Positions 36,395 through 44,279 of a DNA stretch of 64,000 bases are shown in pieces. This stretch comes from Amycolatopsis lexingtonensis (GTDB lineage Bacteria; Actinomycetota; Actinomycetes; Mycobacteriales; Pseudonocardiaceae), in the NCBI RefSeq assembly GCF_014873755.1, contig NZ_JADBEG010000001.1, positions 8,034,501 to 8,098,500 of the forward strand, in the 5' to 3' direction. Position 1 is the first letter of the stretch. The number at the start of each line of letters is the position of its first letter. Below the pieces are notes generated by a model that had not been told where the DNA came from, searched no databases, and worked only from the letters and a program-made list of their open reading frames with translations. Both the position numbers and the translations under genes were made by a program.

Positions 36395-37015
36395 ATGCTG
36401 GACACCGAGCTGCTGTCGCGGACGCCCTCGAGGGCGCTCGACGTCGTCACCCCGCTCGGGGACGTGCGCTTCGCCGTCCGCGTCGGTGGGTGGGACGTGC
36501 CGGCGAGACCGGAACTGACCTGGGGCCTGGACTCCGGCACCCGGCTGTGCCGCTGGCGGCACCGGTCCGTGCGGCTCGACGTGCTCTCCGGCGCCACCGC
36601 GCCCGAGCAGCCCGGCGTCACCCGGGAAACCGTCATCTTCCGCGTGCTGGCACGGGAAGCCCTCAGCGAGTTCGTCGTCCAGGCCGAGCTCGCCGATCCG
36701 CCGCCGGACGTCCGTGGCGGGGACGGCGCCTTCACCGCCGCGACCGCCGACGCCGTGGTGAGCGTCGGCGGTCCCGGTGCCGAAATGCTGCTGCACTGCT
36801 CGCGCACCGGGCAGCACGTGCCGCCCTACTGGTCGGGGCGGCTGGACGACGCCGTCGCACTCGACGGTGCGCGGCTCACCTGGCAGCTGCCCGGTGTCGA
36901 GCGCGGGGACTACGCCGAACTGTGGGTCTCCGTCGCCTGGAGCGGGCCGGGCAGGGACCCCGGCCGCGCCGTCGACGTCGATCCGGTCCGGGTGCTACGT
37001 GAGCTGACCCAGTGA
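36395..37015 (+). CDS. Protein of unknown function, 206 residues
   Basis: A soluble, beta-rich protein without signal peptide. Noticeable segments are VTPLGDVRFAVRVGGWDVPARPELTWGL at the N-terminus and MLLHCSRTGQHVPPYWSG in the middle. It ends with VAWSGPGRDPGRAVDVDPVRVLREL. The ATG at 36395 follows GGGGTAAGGA; the frame is open further upstream but overlaps the peptidase terminator. Its 3' end overlaps the convergent GH29 gene by 21 bp. No family recognised. Confidence 0.6.
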   Translation: MLDTELLSRTPSRALDVVTPLGDVRFAVRVGGWDVPARPELTWGLDSGTRLCRWRHRSVRLDVLSGATAPEQPGVTRETVIFRVLAREALSEFVVQAELADPPPDVRGGDGAFTAATADAVVSVGGPGAEMLLHCSRTGQHVPPYWSGRLDDAVALDGARLTWQLPGVERGDYAELWVSVAWSGPGRDPGRAVDVDPVRVLRELTQ

Positions 37016-39805
37016 AATCCGGTCCAGATCCGGAGCCCCGGCGCCGTCGTTGCCGATCCGGATCGTGTTGGCGCCCGCGGTCAGCATCACCGGGACCGAA
37101 GTGGTGTACGGGGTGCTGTTCCCCGCGCCGCTGACCCTCACCTCCACCGGCGCGCCTCCGTTCACCGACACGAAGTACGACCGGTCGCCGTTGACCGTGA
37201 AGTCCAGGAACAGCCGGTACTGCCCGGCCGACGGCACCACCACGTCCGGGAAGGTCACCGCCGCGCCCGCGCCGCCCCCGATGTTGCGGACCTTCTGCCC
37301 GCCCGAGCACAGCGAGCAGTTCGTGACGCCGGCGTCGCCGATGTCGTTGGCCGAATCCTCCGCCTCGCGCATGAACACCCGGTCCGCCGGCCGCGGCTTG
37401 ACCAGCACCGGCTTGCTCACCGACTTGGCGCGGCCGAGCGTCCGGAACGACGCCGTCACCGGGATGGTCGCGTCCTGGGCCGCGGGTGCGGTCACCGTCC
37501 ACGATCCACTGAGGACCTGACCGAGCCGCAGGTTCGCCGCCGTCACCGGAGCACCTTCGACGGTCCAGCCCGCCGGCGCGACCGGCGCCAGCGTCACGTC
37601 GTCGATCGGGTCGTCGACGTCGAGGCGTAGCGACGCGGTGATCGTCATCGACCGCGGGCCCGGCGAAACCCATTGCATGCCCGCGGGTTCGACCGTCAGC
37701 GTCGTCTTCGGCGTGTACGACTCAGGCGGCAGCGGGGCCACCGCGATGCGATCGAGGCCCGTCGTTCCGGAGACCTCGACCGTGTTGGGCCCGGCGGTGA
37801 ACGGCACGGCGATGGCCGCCGGGGCGTTGACCGTGACGGGTGCCGCGCCGTTCACGCTCACCGAAAGCGTGCCCGGCCCCGTCGTGTCCAGCTGCAGGCG
37901 TGAGGGACCCGACGCCTGGACGTTCCGGAAGACGACGGCGCCGCGGTCGAGGCCGGTGACGGCGGAAGTGCCCGAGCACGCCTCGCACCACACCGGGGAC
38001 GCCTTGCCCTCGAAGCCGTTGCGCCACGATTCCGCCTCCAGCGGCGCCTCGCCGCGCGGGTCCGGGTAGCCGTAGGCGACGTCGACCTCGTCGAGTGCGA
38101 GCTGGTGGAAGTACGGCTTGGCCTGCGGGCCGGACCACGTGTTCAGCACTTCGAGCTTGAGGTAGCGCGCGTGCACCTCGCCGACGTCGACGAACTGCAC
38201 ACCGCGGGTGCTGGGCAGGGCGCCGGTCCGGACCGGGGCACCCCAGTGCGTCCCGTCGTCGCTCGCGTAGACGCGATAGTCCTTGATCCGCGCGGAATCC
38301 TCGGCCCGCCCGAACGATTCCCGCGCGTACGTCGGCGACGACTCGCGCTCGTGCACCGCCAGGTAGGCCGTCGACCGCTTGCGGCCGAGGTCCAGCGTCA
38401 CGGACACCGGGAGCTGACCGCCGGCGTCCCAGTAGTTCAGGTAGCTGCCGTCGACGAGGTTCGCCGCCGAAGCCGCGTTGGCGGACGCGGTCGCCTTGAT
38501 CGTGCTCTTGTCGTAGAAGTACTGCTGCCCCGCGGTGTCCACTTTGAACACGGTGTCGTAGATGTCCCAGTCCTTGATGTCCAGAATGGACAGATAGCCG
38601 CCGGACTGGGCGAACCGCATCGGCTTCCCGGTGCGCAGGTCCGACACGCCGGTGACGCGGTAACCGTTGTCCCGCAGGCGGACGAGGTTCGTCGACGGCC
38701 GCGTGACGACGTGCACGTACTGCGTGCCGCCCCTGATGGTGAGCACGCCGTGGGCGCCGTCGTTCCAGAAGCCGGGCTGCATGCCGCCGTACATGTACCC
38801 GCCGCCTTCGGTGCCCTGCAACGACTCCTTGATCGGCTGTGTCCACGACGCCATGAAGTCGTTGAACGCCTCCTGCTGCGGCGGGAACTTTCCGTTCAGC
38901 ATGGCGGTTTCGGCCATCAGCGACTTGATCGACGAACCCGCGTTCGTGATGTACCGGCCGGTGGAGAGCCGGAAGTCGACGGCCTGGTCGCCGCCGCTGT
39001 ACCACCAGTCGCCGTTGGTCGGCAGCTTGTAGTCGGCTTCGGTGAGCCGCGGCATCGGCGTGTAGACCGCCTGCGGGTAGTCGTACGACGGCGTCATCCC
39101 GGTCTTCTGCTCGTTGCTGACCGTGTCCATGATCGGCGTGTCCTCGTTGTTGTTGCTCAGCAACCAGGATGGCCGCTTCTCGCGGACGCGCTCGTAGAGC
39201 CCGTGCTGCTCCCAGTACTCGTTGTCGTTGTCGATCCAGAACCCGGCGAGGCCGTCGTAGCGGTCCATGACCTCGTCGAAGAGGTCGTAGCCGAATTCGC
39301 CGAACCCGGCGCGGGTGGTCAGGTCGACCGGCTTGCCCTTGTACGCCGAGTAAGCGGCCGAATCGAGCGACTCGTGGCCGGTTTCGTTGTGCCACTGCGG
39401 ATCGTCGGTCATGTACAGCAGCACGCGGACACCCTTGGCCTGGCCCGCGGCGATCAGTTCGCCGAGGAAGTCGCGCTCGGTCGAGCAGCTGCCCGGGATC
39501 TTCGACGGCCACGGCCGCGCGTAACCCAGCCGGCTGTGGAACGTGGCGAGCACGACGTAGGACGCGCCCAGCTTCTTCGCCTCGTCGATCCAGTAGCCCG
39601 GCGTCCAGCCGCCGGCGGTGACGTCGTGCTCCCAGGCGGCGCAGTCGGTGTGCCGCGGCGCGGTGAACATGCCCCAGTGCAGGAACAACCCGGCGGTCGA
39701 GGCGCGCAGCCAGTCCTGGCGCGGGTGCCGCAGTTCGGCGTTCGCCGGGGTGATCAGGGTCGCCAGCAGCACGATGACCGCGGCGAGGCAGGCTCGGACT
39801 CTCAT
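36995..39805 (-). CDS. Secreted GH29 alpha-L-fucosidase with carbohydrate-binding modules
   Basis: 936 residues. Signal peptide 1-23. Residues ~30-440 form the GH29 barrel: FLHWGMFTAPRH near the N-terminus, SYVVLATFHSRLGYA, candidate nucleophile Asp in GLAGFWIDNDNEYW and DWWYSGGDQAVDF. It continues with an F5/8 type C (CBM32-like) domain (NAASAANLVDGSYLNYWDAGG, RVYASDDGTHWGAPVRTG, YLKLEVLNTWSG). Two CBM6/35-like modules follow (EAESWRNGFEGKASPVWC, REAEDSANDIGDAGVTNC) around an NPCBM/NEW3-like spacer (PAGMQWVSPGPRSMTIT). It presumably releases fucose from host or plant glycans outside the cell. The ATG at 39805 has GAAGGAG. It is the third secreted carbohydrate/protein-degrading enzyme in this stretch. 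Confidence 0.85.
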   Translation of the reverse strand: MRVRACLAAVIVLLATLITPANAELRHPRQDWLRASTAGLFLHWGMFTAPRHTDCAAWEHDVTAGGWTPGYWIDEAKKLGASYVVLATFHSRLGYARPWPSKIPGSCSTERDFLGELIAAGQAKGVRVLLYMTDDPQWHNETGHESLDSAAYSAYKGKPVDLTTRAGFGEFGYDLFDEVMDRYDGLAGFWIDNDNEYWEQHGLYERVREKRPSWLLSNNNEDTPIMDTVSNEQKTGMTPSYDYPQAVYTPMPRLTEADYKLPTNGDWWYSGGDQAVDFRLSTGRYITNAGSSIKSLMAETAMLNGKFPPQQEAFNDFMASWTQPIKESLQGTEGGGYMYGGMQPGFWNDGAHGVLTIRGGTQYVHVVTRPSTNLVRLRDNGYRVTGVSDLRTGKPMRFAQSGGYLSILDIKDWDIYDTVFKVDTAGQQYFYDKSTIKATASANAASAANLVDGSYLNYWDAGGQLPVSVTLDLGRKRSTAYLAVHERESSPTYARESFGRAEDSARIKDYRVYASDDGTHWGAPVRTGALPSTRGVQFVDVGEVHARYLKLEVLNTWSGPQAKPYFHQLALDEVDVAYGYPDPRGEAPLEAESWRNGFEGKASPVWCEACSGTSAVTGLDRGAVVFRNVQASGPSRLQLDTTGPGTLSVSVNGAAPVTVNAPAAIAVPFTAGPNTVEVSGTTGLDRIAVAPLPPESYTPKTTLTVEPAGMQWVSPGPRSMTITASLRLDVDDPIDDVTLAPVAPAGWTVEGAPVTAANLRLGQVLSGSWTVTAPAAQDATIPVTASFRTLGRAKSVSKPVLVKPRPADRVFMREAEDSANDIGDAGVTNCSLCSGGQKVRNIGGGAGAAVTFPDVVVPSAGQYRLFLDFTVNGDRSYFVSVNGGAPVEVRVSGAGNSTPYTTSVPVMLTAGANTIRIGNDGAGAPDLDRISLGQLT

Positions 39806-39898
39806 GGCCGCTCCTTCGTCGGAGAGGTCCGATGATTGCCAGGTGATATATCGTACGTCAAGGGTAGATGTCGCTGAGCGGGATCGAATCATCAGACG

Positions 39899-39925
39899 TG
39901 TCACATCTTCGCGGCGCGGTACGTC
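39899..39925 (+). promoter_or_regulatory. ECF41-type promoter (TGTCACA-N16-CGTC)
   Basis: TGTCACA at 39899-39905 and CGTC at 39922-39925 are separated by exactly 16 bp, the promoter consensus I recall for ECF41 sigma factors, and lie 31 bp upstream of the GTG start of an ECF41-type gene. It is very likely the autoregulatory promoter. A second GTACGTCAAGG copy occurs at about 39853, closer to the divergent fucosidase gene. Confidence 0.75.
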
Positions 39926-39955
39926 AAGGTGGTGACGCATGCGAAAGGACCACCC

Positions 39956-40837
39956 GTGAACGACGACTTCCTGGCCGAGAGCTTCGAGAGCCACCGCGAC
40001 CACCTGCGGGCCGTCGCCTACCGGATGCTGGGCTCGCTGAGCGAGGCCGAAGACGCCGTCCAGGAGTCCTGGCTGCGGCTGAGCCGGAGCGACAGCGCCG
40101 CCGTCGAGAACCTGGGCGGCTGGCTGACGACGGTCGTCGGCCGGGTCTGCCTCGACATGCTGCGGTCGCGCAAGGCGCGGCGCGAGGAGCCGTGGGACGC
40201 GCTGGTGCCGGACCCGATCATCAGCCGCGAGGACGACGGCCCCGAGCACGAGGTGCTGATGGCGGATTCGGTCGGGCTGGCGCTGCTGGTCGTGCTGGAC
40301 ACGCTCACGCCGGGCGAGCGGCTGGCGTTCGTGCTGCGGGACATGTTCGCGATGCCGTTCGAGGAGATCGCCCCGATCGTCGGCCGCTCCGAAGCGGCGA
40401 CCAGGCAGCTCGCGAGCCGCGCCCGCCGACGGGTGCAGGGCGCGCCGGTCGCGCCGGACCCGGACCTGGCCCGCCAGCGCGAAGTGGTCGACGCCTTCCT
40501 GGCCGCGGCCCGCGGTGGCGACTTCGAAGCACTGGTCTCGGTCCTGGACCCCGACGTGGTGCTGCGCGCCGACCGCGGCGCGGCCCACGGCGGCTCGGAC
40601 GAGGTCCGCGGCGCGGCGGCGGTGGCGAACCAGGCCCTGACGTTCTCCCGCCTCGGCGCGGGCGGCGGCGTGGTCCACCGGGCCCTGGTCAACGGCGCGG
40701 CCGGCGTGGTGGCGACCCGCGACGGGCGGCCGTTCTCGGTGCTCGGCTTCACGGTGGCGGGCGGGCGGATCGTGGAGATCGACATCCTGGCGGACCCCGA
40801 CCGCCTCGACCGCTTGGACCTGGCGGTGCTCGACTGA
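39956..40837 (+). CDS. ECF41-family sigma factor with C-terminal SnoaL-like domain (SigJ-like)
   Basis: 293 residues. Region 2 (FESHRDHLRAVAYRMLGSLSEAEDAVQESWLRL, GGWLTTVVGRVCLDMLRSRK) and region 4 (LTPGERLAFVLRDMFAMPFEEIAPIVGRSEAATRQLASRARR) are followed by a ~110-residue NTF2/SnoaL-like domain (VVDAFLAAARGGDFEALVSVLDPDVVL) that regulates activity in cis. The C-terminal DPDRLDRL corresponds to the conserved NPDKL-type motif of the group. No separate anti-sigma gene is present. The GTG at 39956 follows AAGGA; the upstream frame to 39929 is rejected because it overlaps the promoter. ECF41 genes usually sit near oxidoreductases or carboxymuconolactone decarboxylases; none is seen here. Confidence 0.93.
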   Translation: MNDDFLAESFESHRDHLRAVAYRMLGSLSEAEDAVQESWLRLSRSDSAAVENLGGWLTTVVGRVCLDMLRSRKARREEPWDALVPDPIISREDDGPEHEVLMADSVGLALLVVLDTLTPGERLAFVLRDMFAMPFEEIAPIVGRSEAATRQLASRARRRVQGAPVAPDPDLARQREVVDAFLAAARGGDFEALVSVLDPDVVLRADRGAAHGGSDEVRGAAAVANQALTFSRLGAGGGVVHRALVNGAAGVVATRDGRPFSVLGFTVAGGRIVEIDILADPDRLDRLDLAVLD

Positions 40838-40840
40838 CAC

Positions 40841-40933
40841 GGAAGCGCCCCAATGTGGCATTGGGTGCGTTGGACGCACCGAACGCCACATTGGGTGCGC
40901 TGGACGCACCGAACGCCACATTGGGGCGCTTCC
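40841..40933. terminator. AATGTGGCGTT-family repeat, bidirectional terminator
   Basis: Outer arms 40841-40859 and 40915-40933 are perfectly complementary over 19 bp. Inside, a 25-bp unit beginning TGGACGCACCGAACGCC is repeated at 40871 and 40901, exactly 30 bp apart. Lying between the convergent ECF41 and RHS genes, it can fold on either transcript. It belongs to the same family as the element at 8512-8598. Confidence 0.75.
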
Positions 40934-40965
40934 GGAACCGGAACGCCGGACGCGGCGGACGTCGT

Positions 40966-43900
40966 TCACGGCGTTTCCGGCACCACCGCGCCCGTCTCGT
41001 CGGTCACCAGGGCCACCCCGGCCTCGCCGTCGAAGTGCAAGTACCGCTGCCTGCTGTCGGCGTAGCGGCGGACCGCGCCCGCCACCACGGCCACCAGCTC
41101 GCCGTCCTCGATGGCGTACAGCTCGTCCGGGGTCAGGGTTTCGTGGATGCCCGTGCCGTCCGTGACCAGGGTGCGGACGCGGCGGCCGGTGTGGTCGTAG
41201 CCGTACAGCGCGTTGACGCCGTCGTCGCCGTGGACGCCGCGCAGGCGGTCGAACGCGTCGCGGATTTCGGTGCCGCACAACGGTTCCGGGGGCGCCGCCG
41301 CGCCGAGTTCGCGGGTCCAGGTGCCGCCCGGGCCGGTGACGACGTGGCGGCCGCCGGTCCACGCCTCGGTGACGCCGTTCGCGTAGTGCACCGCCGTGCG
41401 GTGGCCGCGCAGGTCGTAGTGCACCGCGTCGATGAAGCCGGGCACGCTCACCAGCCTGCCGACCTCGTCGTACTGGTGGTGGACCGTCAGCCGCCCGTCG
41501 CCGGCGTCCGGGTAGACCACCTTCGCCGGCCGCCCGTCCGCGCGGCGCGTCACGTCCAAGCGGTACTCGACGGCGACGTGCGCCGGCCGCCAGCGCTTCT
41601 CGGCCGGATGGCCGAGCGCGTCGTAGCCGAACAGCGTCACGCCCGATTCGTCGGACACGCGCACCAGCCGTCCGCAGCTGTGCGGCCCGGCGCCGGGCGG
41701 CACGGGCAGCCCGCCGTCGTGGTGGGTGAACGTCGTGACCGGGCTGCCGTGCGGGTCGTCGACCAGCACCGCCGCCGGCCGGCCGACGGCGTCGTGGACC
41801 CGGTACACCGTGTGCCCGTCCGGTGTCCGCGCCTCGACCGGGTTGCCCGCCGCGTCCCGCACCAGCACGACCCCGTCGGCCCCGCGCAGCTCCCGTCCGA
41901 GCAGGTCGTGAAGGCCGCCTTCACGAACTACCAGTTGGTCACGAACGTCGGCGGGCCGGCCGAGGGCGTCGTAGTGGAACTCCTCCGGCGGGGGCGGGCG
42001 GTCGCCGTCGCGGAAGGCCCGGCTCGTCCGGCGCACGAAGCCGCGGGCGCAATACTCGTGGCGCTCGTCGACGACGTCGCCGAGCAGCTCGGCGTGCCGC
42101 CGCTCCAGCAGCCGCCCGGCGCCGTCGCGCACCTCGGTCGTCAGCAGCACCTCGGCCTCGCCGGACACCGCGCGCTGCTCGGTCGTCACCCGCACCGGAC
42201 TGCCGAAGTCGTAGCGGTACCGGATCGTCGGCAGCTCCGCCGTGTCGCCGGGCCGGACGACGGTTTCGGTCCGGCCCAGCGGGTCGTGGGTCACCGTGGT
42301 CACCGCGCCCGCCGGGTCGATCAGCTCGCGCACCCGCGCGGTCCGGACGTCGTGGCGCGTGATCGTCACGTTCCCGAGCGGATCCGTGGCCACCTCGGGG
42401 AAGCAGCGGTCCGGCGAATACCGCACCTCGGTGGTGTGCCCGAGCGGATCGGTCGTGGTGGTGCGCAACCCGGTGACGGTGTCGAGCCGCCCGTGGAACG
42501 TCGTGATCCACCAGCCGTCCTCGCCGGGACGGCGGTGGTAGCCGTGGTGGCGCAGGTCCGGCGGGACCGGGCCGTAGCCGTCGGCGACGAGCGCGTCGGT
42601 GAGCACCAGCTCCTCCCGCGCGGTGCACAGCCCGTGCGCGCCGGCCCGGCCGTCGGGGGTCTCGTCGTAGCGGAACAGGCAGTCGGACAGCACTTTCCCG
42701 CCGCCGTCCACCGTGCGGATCCGCGCGGGCAGCGCCGCGAACCGGCCGTCGGGGTCGGTCGCGTACGTCGTGCGGGTGTCGCGCACGACGAGCCCGCGGC
42801 CGGGCCGCTCGGTCGTTTCCACCACCCGCGCCGGGTTCCCGGCGGCGTCGAGGTCCGTCTCCGTCGTGGTGACCGAGACCGGGGCCGGCCGCCGGTCGAA
42901 CTCGGTCACGACCGAACGAGTCCACTGTGGACGGTGCAGGTGCGTCACCCGGCGGTACGGCCGCTCCTGCGCGGCGGAGCCGTCGAGGCCGTAGGTCTCC
43001 TCCTTGGTCAGCCGCCCGTCGTCGCCGAACCAGCGCACGGTGCGCAGCGTCGGCGCGTGCTCGTCGCCGACGTCGTCCTGGACGACGCGGCCGAAGATCG
43101 GCGCCCGGCTGTCGTGGTAGTCGAACTCGGTCACGCCCACGTGGCCGGTGGCCGCTTCGCGGCGCGAGACGCGCCGGACCACCGGGATCGCCTCGACGGT
43201 CGTGTACTCGATCTCCGTGCGCAGCCCGATGCCGTTGTCGATCCCGCTCAGCCGCCCGGCGCGGGGGAGGTCTTCGAAGGAGAAGTACGGCACGGTGTCG
43301 TCGGCGTCGAGCAGCGTGACGCCGCCGCCGGACCGGGCCTTCGCGGCGAGCTGGACCCGCCTCGCGACCGGGGTTTCCACCTGGGTGTAGGCCAGCCGCA
43401 GCACCGGGGCGGCGGCTTCGGCGCCGCGCGCGTCGAACCCGGTGAGCGCCACCGACGTCAGCAGGGAAGCGCCGGTGACGTCGTCGGGGTCGTAGCCGAG
43501 GGTCCACCGCCGGACGAGCGGCCGCGCGTCGGCGGGCACCCGCAGGTCGATCCGCGCGCACCGCAGCGCCGTCGTGACGAGGGTGCCGCCGCGGCCCCAG
43601 CGCAGCACGTCCGGCCGCGGCTCGTAGGCGAAGTCCACTTCGTACGGTCCGTAGGCGACGCGGACGAGGTACGCCTGGCCGCTGTGGTGCGCCCAGCCGA
43701 ACGTCGCCGTCGCGCCCAGCGGGTCCTCGGTCCGGTCGAGGTACCAGCCGTCGCCGTCGGCGGGGCCGAGGAAGTGCCGGGTGCCCGACCGGGTGGTCAG
43801 CACGTAGCCGTCGCCGTGGCGGGTGAGCCGGCCCGCCGTCCCGGACCGGGCGGGGCCGTCGGTCTTCCGGACGTGCGGCAGCGGCAGCGCGAACCCGCCG

Positions 43901-44097
43901 CCGAACGGGCCGTTGGGCGCGCCGGTCGTGTAGCGCAGCGCCAGCGCCGGGGCGCCGCCGCCGGGACCGGGTGGCAGGTCGAGCGGGACCGCGAACCGCC
44001 CGCCGCCGGTGGCCGGGTCCGGGGTGAACACCCCGCCCTGTCCCCGGACCGGCGCCGGCCGGGTCGCCTCCCGCGTGCTCGACCGGAGCACAACCAT
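40966..44097 (-). CDS. SpvB/RHS-repeat protein lacking the canonical RHS core end and toxin tip
   Basis: 1043 residues, no signal peptide. The N-terminus (GGVFTPDPATGGGRFAVPLDLPPG, APALALRYTTGAPNGPFGGGF) matches the SpvB/TcB N-terminal region of insecticidal toxin-complex proteins. YD repeats follow (YDEVGRLVSVPG, YDALGHPAEKRW, YDHTGRRVRTLV) that should wrap into a hollow cocoon. The chain stops at LHFDGEAGVALVTDETGAVVPETP, just where RHS proteins normally continue into the RxxDPETGLxYxRYYDP core-end motif and a polymorphic C-terminal toxin. Neither is present in any frame up to the repeat at 40933. The gene is divergent (182 bp) from the subtilase-sigma operon. Confidence 0.82.
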   Translation of the reverse strand: MVVLRSSTREATRPAPVRGQGGVFTPDPATGGGRFAVPLDLPPGPGGGAPALALRYTTGAPNGPFGGGFALPLPHVRKTDGPARSGTAGRLTRHGDGYVLTTRSGTRHFLGPADGDGWYLDRTEDPLGATATFGWAHHSGQAYLVRVAYGPYEVDFAYEPRPDVLRWGRGGTLVTTALRCARIDLRVPADARPLVRRWTLGYDPDDVTGASLLTSVALTGFDARGAEAAAPVLRLAYTQVETPVARRVQLAAKARSGGGVTLLDADDTVPYFSFEDLPRAGRLSGIDNGIGLRTEIEYTTVEAIPVVRRVSRREAATGHVGVTEFDYHDSRAPIFGRVVQDDVGDEHAPTLRTVRWFGDDGRLTKEETYGLDGSAAQERPYRRVTHLHRPQWTRSVVTEFDRRPAPVSVTTTETDLDAAGNPARVVETTERPGRGLVVRDTRTTYATDPDGRFAALPARIRTVDGGGKVLSDCLFRYDETPDGRAGAHGLCTAREELVLTDALVADGYGPVPPDLRHHGYHRRPGEDGWWITTFHGRLDTVTGLRTTTTDPLGHTTEVRYSPDRCFPEVATDPLGNVTITRHDVRTARVRELIDPAGAVTTVTHDPLGRTETVVRPGDTAELPTIRYRYDFGSPVRVTTEQRAVSGEAEVLLTTEVRDGAGRLLERRHAELLGDVVDERHEYCARGFVRRTSRAFRDGDRPPPPEEFHYDALGRPADVRDQLVVREGGLHDLLGRELRGADGVVLVRDAAGNPVEARTPDGHTVYRVHDAVGRPAAVLVDDPHGSPVTTFTHHDGGLPVPPGAGPHSCGRLVRVSDESGVTLFGYDALGHPAEKRWRPAHVAVEYRLDVTRRADGRPAKVVYPDAGDGRLTVHHQYDEVGRLVSVPGFIDAVHYDLRGHRTAVHYANGVTEAWTGGRHVVTGPGGTWTRELGAAAPPEPLCGTEIRDAFDRLRGVHGDDGVNALYGYDHTGRRVRTLVTDGTGIHETLTPDELYAIEDGELVAVVAGAVRRYADSRQRYLHFDGEAGVALVTDETGAVVPETP

Positions 44098-44279
44098 GGT
44101 GATCTCCCCGCATGGATTCGTGACTTCCGGAGGCCAGGTGGGTGAGTCGATGGCGCCAGATACCTCTTCACCCGTTTGCCATCGCCGTTACCCATTCGAG
44201 ACGTCGGTGTCGTATCCCGGTGGCGGCCCGCGGGTCTTTCCCGGGTGCCATCAGTGATCAATGGCGGAGGGTGGACCCG

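Noticed and set aside
39868..44145. 1425-residue open frame on the plus strand
   Set aside because: Runs through the ECF41 gene in another frame and antisense to the RHS gene; composition is Arg/Gly/His-rich without domains.
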